Part shown: positions 17,199 to 25,785 of the stretch, in pieces
Position numbering within the stretch: position 1 is the first letter of the stretch
Layout: every line of letters begins with the position of its first letter
Origin: Nocardioides alpinus
Lineage (GTDB): Bacteria > Actinomycetota > Actinomycetes > Propionibacteriales > Nocardioidaceae
Assembly (NCBI RefSeq): GCF_900112035.1
Contig: NZ_FOKC01000002.1
Location: forward strand, 310,001-374,000
Length of the DNA: 64,000 nucleotides
Reading direction: 5' to 3'
Notes under the pieces: generated by a model
The model's input: the letters and a program-made list of their open reading frames with translations, nothing else
What the model was told of the DNA's origin: nothing
Databases searched by the model: none
Program-made: the position numbers and the translations under genes

Positions 17199-18022
17199 GG
17201 TCGCTCCGGCCTGATCTCGTAGTGGTCGCCGACCTGGTGCACGCGGACCAGCGTCCCGGGCGGCAGGCCCTCGCGGGCATGGCCCGGCAGCGGCAGGAAC
17301 CCGTCGGCGGTCACCACGGCGTACTCCTCGCCGCTGCGACCCTCGCCGCCGATCCGGCCGTCGCGGATGGTGACCGTGCGCGGCAGCACGCGAGCGACGT
17401 CGGGGTCGTGGGTGACGAGCACGACGGTGGTGCCGTGGGTGCGGTTGACGTGCGCGAGCGCCGCCAGCACCTGGTCGCGGGCCTCGTGGTCGAGCTGGCT
17501 CGTGGGCTCGTCGCACAGGAGCAGGCCGGGGCGCGACGAGATCGCGACGGCGACCGCCGCGAGCTGAAGCCCGCCGGGGGTCAGCTCGCTCAGCGGTCGA
17601 TCGGCGGCGGCGGCGAGCCCGACCTCCGCGAGCACCTCGGCCGGATCGGCGAGCATGCGTCCGGCGCGCCGCGCGGGCTGCTGGGCGAAGCGGACGTTGT
17701 CGCCGGGGGTGGCGTGGGTGAGCAGGTTGCGGTCGGCGCCCTGCAGCATCAGGCCGATCTCGGTCGCGCGCAGCCGGTCGAGCCGGCGCGGCGCGGCGGC
17801 AGACACCTCGGTGTCGCCGACGAACACCTTGCCGGCGCTGGGTCGCAGCACGCCGGCGAGCAGGCTCATCAGGGTCGACTTGCCCGAGCCGGACGGCCCC
17901 AGCAGGCCGACCATCTCTCCCGCCGCGACGTCGAGGTCGACGCCCGACAGCGCCGCGACGTCGTGGTCCTCGGCGTGGTAGATGTGCACCAGGCCACGGG
18001 TCCTGATCTCGAGCCCGCTCAT
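17195..18022 (-). CDS. ABC transporter ATP-binding protein with C-terminal extension
   Basis: The protein has 275 residues. Walker A is GPSGSGKSTLM and Walker B LLLCDEPTSQLD. The signature is degenerate: LTPGGLQLAAVAVA in place of LSGGQ. About 45 residues follow the normal ATPase end (GLPPGTLVRVHQVGDHYEIRPERP), forming a small beta-rich tail. With the canonical downstream ATPase it could make an asymmetric dimer with one weakened catalytic site. The ATG shares one base with the permease stop. Confidence 0.86.
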   Translation of the reverse strand: MSGLEIRTRGLVHIYHAEDHDVAALSGVDLDVAAGEMVGLLGPSGSGKSTLMSLLAGVLRPSAGKVFVGDTEVSAAAPRRLDRLRATEIGLMLQGADRNLLTHATPGDNVRFAQQPARRAGRMLADPAEVLAEVGLAAAADRPLSELTPGGLQLAAVAVAISSRPGLLLCDEPTSQLDHEARDQVLAALAHVNRTHGTTVVLVTHDPDVARVLPRTVTIRDGRIGGEGRSGEEYAVVTADGFLPLPGHAREGLPPGTLVRVHQVGDHYEIRPERP

Positions 18023-21000
18023 CACACGGTCTCCGTCACGCGCTCGGGCCGGGCGCGGCGCGCGACCGCGAGGCCCGCCGTCGCGGCGACGGCGGGGAGC
18101 ACCACCAGGCACGCCACGGCGACGTAGAGCACCGCCGGCCAGGCCGTCGCAGTGTCGATGACGGGCACCTCGGGGACGGTCGGGAAGAGGGCGACGTCGG
18201 GCATCGCCAGGAACGCGCCCACGGTGCCGGCGGCGACGCCGGTGACGACGGCAAGCAGGATCGCCGGCACCTGGGCCCAGGCCGCGAGCCGACGCGTCGT
18301 ACGACGTCCGGCGCCGTTGAGCCGGAGGATGGCCAGGTCGCGGGCGCGGTCGCGCCAACCGGTGACGGCGAGCACCAGCAGGACGAGCAGCGCGTTGAGC
18401 ACCACGGCCGGACCGATCACCGCGCCCAGGCCGAGGCTCCAGGTGGCGACGGTGTCCCGGTAGGCCTGCCGGATGGTCGAGGCACGGCGCAGGTCGGCCA
18501 CCGCGATCCCCCGCTCGCGCAGCGCGGTGCCCACCTCCGCGAGCAGGTCGGGGTCGTCCACGAGCCACACCTCCGGGTGCGCGTCGTACGACACCTCGGC
18601 ACCGCGGGAGAGCGCGTCGAGGTCCACCAGCGCCGAGCTGCGCGGCATGGCCGGGACGAGGGTGACCCGGCCGACGGACTCGGCGGGCCGGTCGCTGCCG
18701 TCGACCCCGGCCACCACGAGCCCGAGAGGATCGCGGCGAGCGGCGGGCAGGATCGCGGCGACGGTGTCGGGCACCCAGGCCGGCGTCAGCTGGGCGGGAT
18801 AGAGGCCGTTGGTGCTCACCAGCAGGCCGAGCGCATCGTCGGACGCCTCGCTGGTCGGGCGGATCACGGTGCTCTGCGCGTCGGTCGCGTTCCAGTCGTC
18901 GGCCGCGGTGGGCCAGTCAGCCGGGCGCCCGTCGACCCGCAGGTCGCCGAGCTCCAGGTCGCCGCTGACGTCGACCGCCTGGGCGGCGATGAGCTCGACG
19001 GCCGCGAGCGTGCAGCCCGACACGCATGCCTCGTCGGTCCCGGTGAGCGTCGCCGTCCCGCCGGGCTGCGGGACCGTGCCGAGCCGGATCCTGCGGCGCG
19101 TGCCGGTGTCGGTGACGACGACGAAACCCAGGGCCACCTCGGAGTCACTCCCCAGCGCGTCGACCTTGGTGAGCTCGTCGCCGGTGCGCACGTCGAGGGA
19201 GAAGCGCGAGCCGGTGAGGTCGACCGGTGCCTGAGCGGGTGGCGCGATCGCCTCCCACTGCGCGTCGGTCGGCGCACCGCGCGGGAAGTACGCGATCTCC
19301 CGGAAGCCGTCCGGCTCGACGGCGAGGGTCTCGCCCGAGACCAGGACGGGTGTCGCGCGCCGGCCGGTGGGGTCGGCCTCGCTGACGGCCGCACGCACCC
19401 CGACGAGGTCGCGCCCGGCCAGGCGGAGCACCACTGGCGCACCGGCGTCGTGCTCGCTCGCGTGGGTCCGGTTGCGCTCCCCGATGGCGACGGCGTCGAC
19501 CGCGAAGACGGCCAGCGCGCTGGCCACCGTGATCACCGCGATGACGGCGCGGGTCTCACGGCGGCGTCCGGTCTCGAGCAGGGTCACCCCGCTGACCAGG
19601 CGGCCGCGACGCAGCAGCCGACGGCCTCCCGCGGTCGCGGCGGGCGCCACGAGGTGGGCCAGCAGCAGGCCGGCGAACAGCGCCAGGAGCGCGGGTCCGG
19701 CCAGGGCGAGGGGACCGTCGAGGCTCCCGGTCACGAAGGCCAGGACGCCGGTGCCGACGGCGGCGAGCAGGAAGGCGTCGAGCGCCCCGAGGGCCCACCG
19801 CCGCGACGGCGGACGCCCACGGCGTACGAGTGCGTCGAGCGGCTCCCGCGCGACACGTACGGCGGCCGCCACCGTCGTCAGCACCACGACCGCTGCGGCC
19901 AGCAGGACCGAAGCGACGAATCCGGCGCCCACCTCGAACGGCGCCTCTCCCGGCAGCACCGACCGCGCGACGGCACCGCCGGCCAGTGCCGCCGCGGCCC
20001 CCGGCACGACCCCCAGCAGCAGCAGCGGGAGCAGCTCGACGAGCAGCAGGCCGACGGCACCGGCCGGGCCCCGACCGCGGAGCCGCGCGACGGCGACCTC
20101 GCGCCGCCGCTGCTCCGTCGCGGCGGCGAGCACGAGCCACAGCACGAACACCGTCAGCACCGCCATCGGTGCCATCAGCAGCGGGACGGTGCGGTGGGCC
20201 TGGGCAGTCTGGGCGCGTACGTCGTCGGTGAGGGCGCCGAGGTCGGAGTCGACGGTGAGGTTCTCCCCCTCGGCCCGCACCGTCCTGGCCAGCTCTCGCA
20301 ACCTGTCCCCGAGCGCGAGCACCTCGTCGACGTCGGCCGACTCGGTGCGGACGAGCGCCCCTGCCTGCGAGGACTCGCCCGTCAGGATCGGAGCCTCGAC
20401 GAACGTGTCCTCCGTGGTGAGCCAGACGTCGTGCGTCGCCGACGGGTCCGTGCCCCCGAACACGCTGGAGCTGCCGCCCAGCCTCAGCCCCTGCCACCAC
20501 GCGCCGTCGGACGCGGCGTAGGTGCCCACGACCTCCAGCCGCACCTCGTCGGGCGAGTCGGACGCCGATCCCACCGTCCGGGTCGAGCCGATCGAGAGAC
20601 CGAAGTTGTCGACGTCCGCGTCGCTGACAAGGACCTCGCCGGCAGCGGCAGGACACACGCCGCTCACGAGCTCCACCTGCTCGCAGAAGCCGTCGCGCCA
20701 GACGAGCTGCCCCGTCGGCGGGACGTCGCCGGCGACGGGGGTGACGATCGCGGTGCGGCCCAGCACAGGCGGCTCGAGGTGTGCCGCCACGTCTGCGGGG
20801 ACCAAGGCCCGGAGGTCACGCGGGTCGCGTGCGTCCGTCTCCCCGCCCGCGTCGATCGTCGCCTGCGACACCACGGTCACGGCCTTCTCCGCCGGGCTCG
20901 CTCGGGCGAGGAGGGTGTAGACGAGCGCCTGCTGCATGGCGCGGTCGTAGACCGGCGCAAAGGCGGTGCAGGCCGTGATCAGCGCGGAGACCGCGACCAG

Positions 21001-21096
21001 CGCGAGGGCCTGGCCGCGCCGGTGCCCGACGGCCGAGCGCCACGCGAGACGAGCCGGCGACCAGCTCGCTGCGCGCCGGGATCGCCAGCCCCCCAT
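18022..21096 (-). CDS. Large FtsX-like ABC permease (MacB family architecture)
   Basis: About 1024 residues starting at MGGWRSRRAASWSP. TM1 (GQALALVAVSALITACTAF) is followed by a roughly 230-residue extracellular domain. Then come three FtsX-type helices (TVPLLMAPMAVLTVFVLWLVLAA and onward), two to four central TM segments, a second large extracellular domain, and a final FtsX triplet ending in VACLVVLPAVAATAGLAVARRAR. This duplicated FtsX layout is common in actinobacteria and probably works in mechanotransmission or lipoprotein/peptide export. It heads the operon permease-ATPase-ATPase-kinase-regulator. Confidence 0.87.
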   Translation of the reverse strand: MGGWRSRRAASWSPARLAWRSAVGHRRGQALALVAVSALITACTAFAPVYDRAMQQALVYTLLARASPAEKAVTVVSQATIDAGGETDARDPRDLRALVPADVAAHLEPPVLGRTAIVTPVAGDVPPTGQLVWRDGFCEQVELVSGVCPAAAGEVLVSDADVDNFGLSIGSTRTVGSASDSPDEVRLEVVGTYAASDGAWWQGLRLGGSSSVFGGTDPSATHDVWLTTEDTFVEAPILTGESSQAGALVRTESADVDEVLALGDRLRELARTVRAEGENLTVDSDLGALTDDVRAQTAQAHRTVPLLMAPMAVLTVFVLWLVLAAATEQRRREVAVARLRGRGPAGAVGLLLVELLPLLLLGVVPGAAAALAGGAVARSVLPGEAPFEVGAGFVASVLLAAAVVVLTTVAAAVRVAREPLDALVRRGRPPSRRWALGALDAFLLAAVGTGVLAFVTGSLDGPLALAGPALLALFAGLLLAHLVAPAATAGGRRLLRRGRLVSGVTLLETGRRRETRAVIAVITVASALAVFAVDAVAIGERNRTHASEHDAGAPVVLRLAGRDLVGVRAAVSEADPTGRRATPVLVSGETLAVEPDGFREIAYFPRGAPTDAQWEAIAPPAQAPVDLTGSRFSLDVRTGDELTKVDALGSDSEVALGFVVVTDTGTRRRIRLGTVPQPGGTATLTGTDEACVSGCTLAAVELIAAQAVDVSGDLELGDLRVDGRPADWPTAADDWNATDAQSTVIRPTSEASDDALGLLVSTNGLYPAQLTPAWVPDTVAAILPAARRDPLGLVVAGVDGSDRPAESVGRVTLVPAMPRSSALVDLDALSRGAEVSYDAHPEVWLVDDPDLLAEVGTALRERGIAVADLRRASTIRQAYRDTVATWSLGLGAVIGPAVVLNALLVLLVLAVTGWRDRARDLAILRLNGAGRRTTRRLAAWAQVPAILLAVVTGVAAGTVGAFLAMPDVALFPTVPEVPVIDTATAWPAVLYVAVACLVVLPAVAATAGLAVARRARPERVTETV

Positions 21097-21151
21097 GGCC
21101 ACATCCTGTCGTTGTGCGGTGCCGCGGAGCATATCGGGCACGATGTGGTCC

Positions 21152-21910
21152 ATGGCCGAACGCGTGACCTTCCCGAGCGTCTCCGGCGAGACGCTCGCCG
21201 GCCTGCTCGACGTACCTGTCGGCGACGTCCGCGGCTGGGGCGTCTTCTCGCACGGCTTCACCCTCGGCAAGGACTGCCCTGCCGCCGCGCGGATCTGCAA
21301 GCAGCTCGCCGCCGAGGGCATCGGGATGCTGCGCTTCGACAACCTCGGCCTCGGCGACTCGCAGGGCGACTGGGGTGACGGCTCGTTCTCGCACAAGGTG
21401 GCCGACACCGCGGAGGCCGCCCGCTTCCTCGAGTCCACCGGACGCCACGTCGAGATCCTGGTGGGCCACAGCTTCGGCGGGGCTGCGGTGATCGCCGCGG
21501 CCAAGCACGTCCCGCAGGCGCGTGCCATCGCGACGGTCGCCGCGCCGTACGACCCCTCCCACGTCGAGCGCCACTACGACGCCGTGGTCGAGCGCGTCCT
21601 GGCGGACGGCCAGGCGATGGCGACCTTCGGCAACCAGACGCTGCAGCTCAAGCGTGAGTTCGTCGAGGACGTACGCCGCGCGCACCTCCACGACGCGATC
21701 GTCGGCCTGCGCCGGCCGCTCCTGGTGCTGCACTCGCCCACCGACAACACGGTCGGGATCGCCAACGCGAGCGAGATCTTCAGGGCGGCCCGCCACCCGC
21801 GCAACTTCATCTCGCTCGAGGGGTCGGACCACCTGCTCACCGCGCCCGGCCAGGCGAAGCGGGCCGCGCGGATCATCAGTGCGTGGGCCGACCAGTACCT
21901 GGTGGACTGA
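21152..21910 (+). CDS. Alpha/beta hydrolase
   Basis: The protein has 252 residues. The oxyanion region is FSHGFTLGKD, the nucleophile elbow GHSFGG, the acid lies in SPTDNTVG and the His in GSDHLLT. The order and spacing match the alpha/beta-hydrolase fold. The family resembles the hydrolase half of actinobacterial hydrolase-OsmC fusions, but the OsmC half is absent here. It is cytoplasmic, with no signal peptide. The gene is divergent from the FtsX-type permease, 55 bases away. The substrate is unknown; an esterase is most likely. Confidence 0.88.
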   Translation: MAERVTFPSVSGETLAGLLDVPVGDVRGWGVFSHGFTLGKDCPAAARICKQLAAEGIGMLRFDNLGLGDSQGDWGDGSFSHKVADTAEAARFLESTGRHVEILVGHSFGGAAVIAAAKHVPQARAIATVAAPYDPSHVERHYDAVVERVLADGQAMATFGNQTLQLKREFVEDVRRAHLHDAIVGLRRPLLVLHSPTDNTVGIANASEIFRAARHPRNFISLEGSDHLLTAPGQAKRAARIISAWADQYLVD

Positions 21911-21985
21911 GCGCCCCCGCCCCAAAATCGGGCAGATCCCTGTCGTGGGGGCCGCTTCCGCGCACCCCTCGGGAATCCTCGTCCC

Positions 21986-22237
21986 ATGAGGGGGACGACG
22001 ATCGACCACCGGACCGCCGCGATCAGCGAGCTGGTCGCAGCCGCAGACGACTTCGCACAGAGTGCGAGGCTCCAGGAAGCCTGCCGGGACCGGTCGCGTC
22101 CCGGCACCGGCGTCTTCCACCAGCACGCCCACTCGGCCACGCTGTGGCGCCAGGCCGAGGAACGACTCCGCACGCAGGTCCGCGCGCTGGAGCTCAGCTC
22201 CGGGGCGTGGTCGTCGACGTGGGACTTCGCGGACTGA
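21986..22237 (+). CDS. Small hypothetical protein
   Basis: An 83-residue ORF begins MRGTTIDHRTAAISEL. It is helical in character, with AADDFAQSARLQEACRDR and TLWRQAEERLRTQVRALEL, and has no recognisable domain, TM segment or signal peptide. Codon use looks like that of real genes in the window. Its 3' end overlaps the convergent HNH gene by 44 bases, which lowers confidence in one of the two ends. A possible GAGGGGAC-like Shine-Dalgarno is weak. Confidence 0.5.
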   Translation: MRGTTIDHRTAAISELVAAADDFAQSARLQEACRDRSRPGTGVFHQHAHSATLWRQAEERLRTQVRALELSSGAWSSTWDFAD

Positions 22238-22568
22238 CGAGCAGCCGGATCTCTGCGTAGCGGGTGAGGAACGCCCGCTCGTCGAGACGCTTGCGCCGCA
22301 ACCAACCGGTCACCTCGTCGTTGCACTTGCTGGCGTTGCACGAGCGACAGGCCGGCACCACGTTCTCGAGCGTGTAGCGCCCGCCACGGGAGATCGCGAG
22401 CACGCAGTCGCGCTGGAGCGCTCCGTCGTCGGTGCCGCAGTAGGCGCAGCCGTTCCATGCCGCCAGGAGTGCCGTCCACTGGTCCGCAGTCAGGTCGTGC
22501 TCGACGCCGTCCATCCGGCGCTTGCGCTTCCTGGCCGCCCGCACCCGGCGGCTGTTGCGCACCTTCAC
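22194..22568 (-). CDS. HNH-type zinc-binding protein with altered catalytic His
   Basis: About 124 residues from a GTG (VKVRNSRRVRAARKRK) four bases after the kinase stop. The N-terminus is very basic. The HNH/zinc core reads CAYCG, then RDCVLAISRGGRYTLENVVPACRSCN, then ASK. Both zinc Cys pairs and the Asn of ENVVPACRSCN are kept. The canonical DH of the motif is DC here, so the usual general-base His is replaced by Cys. It may be a nicking or structural variant, or inactive. Context with a protein kinase gives no function. Confidence 0.7.
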   Translation of the reverse strand: MKVRNSRRVRAARKRKRRMDGVEHDLTADQWTALLAAWNGCAYCGTDDGALQRDCVLAISRGGRYTLENVVPACRSCNASKCNDEVTGWLRRKRLDERAFLTRYAEIRLLVSPRSPTSTTTPRS

Positions 22569-22572
22569 CGGG

Positions 22573-24243
22573 TCACAGCCAGCCGGGAAGTCGTACGTCG
22601 CTGAGCGGCGCGGCGTCGTCGGGGGCCCAGCTCGTGCCCTGGGCCGCTGCCGCACCCGCCAGTCCGGAGGCACCGGCCGCGACCAGCATGGTCACCAGCA
22701 GCCAGGGCACCCCGCGCCGCGCGAGCGGGTCGACGGCGCGGTGGACGGGCGAGCGGAACCGTTCGGACCCCGGCCCCCACCAGAGCCCCATCGCGAAGGC
22801 CGCCCCGACGATCGCCAGCGACGTGGTCAACGAGGCCGAGAAGGCGAAGCAGAGGAGGGCGAAGGCGGCACCGATGCCGAGGCTCCACAGCAGCAGGAGC
22901 AGCGTCCCGCCGAGTCCCGCCACCACGTGCCAGGGCGCGGCGAGCAGCAGCTGGATGCCGTCGTACCACTTGATCCCGCGCCGGTTGCGACGGTTGCCTG
23001 CCGAGGCCGCGGCGAGCGAACCGCTGCGGAGCAGCCAGACGGCGAAGAAGACGACGGTGAGGGCGACGTAGGGGGCGAACGCGACCGCCGCCGTGACGAC
23101 CGCGCCGCCGGCGACGAGGGTGATCGCGCGGCGCACCCGCTCCCCCGCAGGCACGCGCTCGCGGACCGGACCGTAGTCGGACGAGACGTACTCGGTGGTC
23201 CCGTCGGGCAGCACCCGGGTGTGGCGCTGTGGGGCGGTGCGTCGGTCGGCCCACTGGTCGTCGTCGTCCGGCTCGGTCCACTCGTCCGACCAGTGCAGGG
23301 GCTCGGCCGCGGCCGTCCCGATGCGCGTCGGCGCGGCGAGGTCGTCGTGCATCGAGGCGACCATGGGCTGCGTCATCGGGGCGCGCGCGATCGGCGGGCG
23401 GCCGTCCGCGACCGTCGGCTGACCGCCCGAGGGATCTGCGAGGTCCTCGAGCCAGTCGCGCACCTCGTCCAGCGAGGGGCGGTCCGTGGCGGACGGCGCG
23501 AGGGCCTCCTCCACCAGCGGCAGGATGACCGGGTCGAGGCCGGCCAGGTCGTGCTCGCCGCGACGGACGCGGTCCATGATCGCCACCGACGGTCCGCGGC
23601 CGAACGGTGCGCGTCCGGTGCCGGCGTACGCGACGGTGGCGGCCCAGGCATGCACGTCGGACGCGGCGGTGGCGTCGTCGCCGTAGAGGATCTCCGGGGC
23701 GAGGTAGCCGGGCGTGCCGAGCAGCCAGCCCGTCATGGTGATGCGGGAGTCGTCCGCGACGCGGGCCAGGCCGAAGTCGATGAGGATCGGCGTACGGCCC
23801 TCCATGATCACGTTGGACGGCTTGATGTCGCGGTGCAGCACGCCGACGTCGTGGACCGCCTCGAGCGCCTCGGCGAGGCAGTCGGCGAACCACAGCAGGT
23901 CGGCGCCGGCGAGGGGGCCCTCCTCCTGCACGTGGTCGTGCAGCGAGAGGCCGGGGACGTAGCGCGTCGCGACGTAGGGGATCTCGCCCCAGGGGTCGGC
24001 GTCGACGATCTCGGCGATGCGGCGGCTGCGGACCCGGCTGAGCGACTTGACCTCGCGCGCGAGCCGGTGGCGGGCCTCGTCGTCGCCGACGACGTGCGGA
24101 CGCAGCACCTTGATCGCGACCGGTCGCTCCCCCGGCTTCTGCCCGAGGTGGACCACCCCCATGCCGCCCTCGCCCAGGCGCGCACGCAGCGCATAGCCGC
24201 CCACGGTCAGACCCGGCGGCGGCTCCTTGGGGGACGTCGTCAC
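22573..24243 (-). CDS. Membrane-associated Ser/Thr protein kinase
   Basis: About 556 residues from a GTG (VTTSPKEPPPGL). Kinase landmarks are all present: glycine loop LGEGGMGVV (residues 23-31), VAIK Lys45, HRDIKPSN (137-144), DFG (156-158) and GTPGYLAPE. After the catalytic domain (to about 275) comes an acidic, Pro-rich linker. Five or so TM helices follow, with no PASTA or other extracellular sensor, unlike PknB. The ending GTSWAPDDAAPLSDVRLPGW is short and probably external. Targets are unknown. It is divergent from the DksA-like gene. Confidence 0.9.
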   Translation of the reverse strand: MTTSPKEPPPGLTVGGYALRARLGEGGMGVVHLGQKPGERPVAIKVLRPHVVGDDEARHRLAREVKSLSRVRSRRIAEIVDADPWGEIPYVATRYVPGLSLHDHVQEEGPLAGADLLWFADCLAEALEAVHDVGVLHRDIKPSNVIMEGRTPILIDFGLARVADDSRITMTGWLLGTPGYLAPEILYGDDATAASDVHAWAATVAYAGTGRAPFGRGPSVAIMDRVRRGEHDLAGLDPVILPLVEEALAPSATDRPSLDEVRDWLEDLADPSGGQPTVADGRPPIARAPMTQPMVASMHDDLAAPTRIGTAAAEPLHWSDEWTEPDDDDQWADRRTAPQRHTRVLPDGTTEYVSSDYGPVRERVPAGERVRRAITLVAGGAVVTAAVAFAPYVALTVVFFAVWLLRSGSLAAASAGNRRNRRGIKWYDGIQLLLAAPWHVVAGLGGTLLLLLWSLGIGAAFALLCFAFSASLTTSLAIVGAAFAMGLWWGPGSERFRSPVHRAVDPLARRGVPWLLVTMLVAAGASGLAGAAAAQGTSWAPDDAAPLSDVRLPGWL

Positions 24244-24324
24244 GCCATGAGGATACGGGCGACGGCGGGCGATCCCGCTGATCGCCGCGTGCGCGCCGCT
24301 GTCGTACCCACGCCCCATGATGGG

Positions 24325-24693
24325 GTGGTGGACGGACATCGGGAGCGGCTCGAGGAGGAGCACCGGCTCGCGCTCGCCCGCCTGGCGACCCTGACCAGTG
24401 ACTTCGACTCCGTGGTCGCCGCGTCGCTCGACACCAACGCCGACGACGAGCACGACCCCGAGGGCACCACGATCGCCTTCGAGCGCTCGCAGATCGGGGC
24501 GCTCGTGCAGCAGGTGCGCCGCCACGTGGCCGAGATCGAGGCCGCGACGGTGCGCCTCGACCAGGGCTCCTACGGCGTGTGCGAGGTGTGCGGCGAGCCG
24601 ATCGGCGCGGCCCGGCTGGGGGCGCTGCCGGCCGCGCGGACGTGCATCGGGTGTGCCGCGCGAACCGACGTCGGGCCCGCCAGGCGGATCTGA
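24325..24693 (+). CDS. DksA/TraR-type C4 zinc-finger protein
   Basis: About 122 residues starting at GTG (VVDGHRERLEEEH; a second GTG follows directly). A coiled-coil half (residues 5-75, rich in Glu, Leu and Arg) is followed by the C4 finger CEVCGEPI and CIGC (about residues 87-111). The domain order is that of DksA/TraR proteins, which insert a coiled coil into the RNA polymerase secondary channel. Actinobacterial members are shorter and less well characterised. It ends four bases before the convergent ilvE stop. Confidence 0.85.
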   Translation: MVDGHRERLEEEHRLALARLATLTSDFDSVVAASLDTNADDEHDPEGTTIAFERSQIGALVQQVRRHVAEIEAATVRLDQGSYGVCEVCGEPIGAARLGALPAARTCIGCAARTDVGPARRI

Positions 24694-24697
24694 GGGG

Positions 24698-25771
24698 TCA
24701 GACGACCCGGTGCATCCAGCCGAACGTGTCGTCGGTGCGGCCGAACTGCATGCCCACCAGCGCGTCGCGGATCTGCATCGTGAGCTCGGTGCTCGCGGGC
24801 GCAGCGGTCACCCCGTGCGGCGAGCGCAGCTCCCCGACCGGCGTGACGACGGCGGCGGTGCCGCAGGCGAAGATCTCGGTGATGTCGCCCGACGCGACGC
24901 CGTCGCGCCACTCGTCGATGGAGAACTTGCGCTCCTCCACGGAGTGGCCGAGCTTGCCGGCCAGCTCGATGATCGAGGCGCGCGTGATGCCCTCGAGGAT
25001 CGTGCCGGTCTCGGGGGTCACGATGCTGCCGTCGGCGTGCACGAAGAAGAGGTTCATCCCGCCGAGCTCCTCGATGTAGCGGAACTCCTGGTCGTCGAGG
25101 AACACGACCTGGTCGCAGCCCTGCTCGATGGCCTCGCGCTGGGCGGCCAGGGACGACGCGTAGTTGCCGCCGGTCTTGGCCGCACCCATGCCACCGCGCC
25201 CGGCGCGGGTGAAGGTCTCGGACAGCCACAGGTTGACCGGCTTGATGCCGCCCTTGAAGTAGGCACCGGCCGGCGACGCGATCACCATGAAGGTGACGTG
25301 CTGGGCGGGGCGGACACCGAGGAAGGTCTCGGAGGCGAACATGAAGGGCCGCAGGTAGAGCGACTTCTCGCCCTCGCTGCCCGGCACCCAGCGCTGGTCG
25401 ACCTCCACGAGTGCGTCGACGCACTCCACGAAGTCCTCGACCGGCAGCTCCGGGAAGGCGAGCCTGGTCGACGACCGCACCATCCGCGCAGCGTTCTGCT
25501 CGGGACGGAAGGTCCAGATCGAGCCGTCGTCGTGACGGTAGGCCTTCATCCCCTCGAAGGTCTCCTGCGCGTAGTGCAGCACCGCGGTCGCCGGGTCGAG
25601 CGTGAGCGGGCCGTAGGGCGTGATGCGGGCGGCGTGCCACCCCTCCTCAGGCGTCCACTCGACCGTGAGCATGTGGTCGGTGAAGTGCTGGCCGAAGCCG
25701 GGGTTCGCGAGGATCTCGGCGAGCCGGGTGTCGTCGACGGGCGTGGTGTTGGCGGTCGTGCTGATCTGCAT
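24698..25771 (-). CDS. ilvE: Branched-chain amino acid aminotransferase
   Basis: The protein has 357 residues, the normal length for the long-type BCAT. The PLP lysine is in GAAKTGGNYASS. FLDDQEFRYIEELGGMNLFFV, PETGTILEGITR and the C-terminal EIFACGTAAVVTPVG are family landmarks. It catalyses the last step of Ile, Val and Leu synthesis with glutamate as amino donor. It lies 14 bases downstream of leuB, on the same strand, so they form an operon. Confidence 0.95.
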   Translation of the reverse strand: MQISTTANTTPVDDTRLAEILANPGFGQHFTDHMLTVEWTPEEGWHAARITPYGPLTLDPATAVLHYAQETFEGMKAYRHDDGSIWTFRPEQNAARMVRSSTRLAFPELPVEDFVECVDALVEVDQRWVPGSEGEKSLYLRPFMFASETFLGVRPAQHVTFMVIASPAGAYFKGGIKPVNLWLSETFTRAGRGGMGAAKTGGNYASSLAAQREAIEQGCDQVVFLDDQEFRYIEELGGMNLFFVHADGSIVTPETGTILEGITRASIIELAGKLGHSVEERKFSIDEWRDGVASGDITEIFACGTAAVVTPVGELRSPHGVTAAPASTELTMQIRDALVGMQFGRTDDTFGWMHRVV

Positions 25772-25785
25772 GGGGGCAAACCTAC

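Noticed and set aside
18577..21378. A 933-codon plus-strand frame opposite the FtsX permease
   Set aside because: It is an antisense shadow of the permease: composition is Gly/Arg/Glu/His-rich without domain motifs, while the minus strand encodes TM helices and FtsX patterns. Similar long antisense frames at about 4098-6680, 22522-24693 and 43139-46228 were dropped for the same reason.
21911..21985. Terminator after the alpha/beta hydrolase
   Set aside because: GCCCCC and GGGGGC arms are 26 bases apart with no T-tract; too weak to call.
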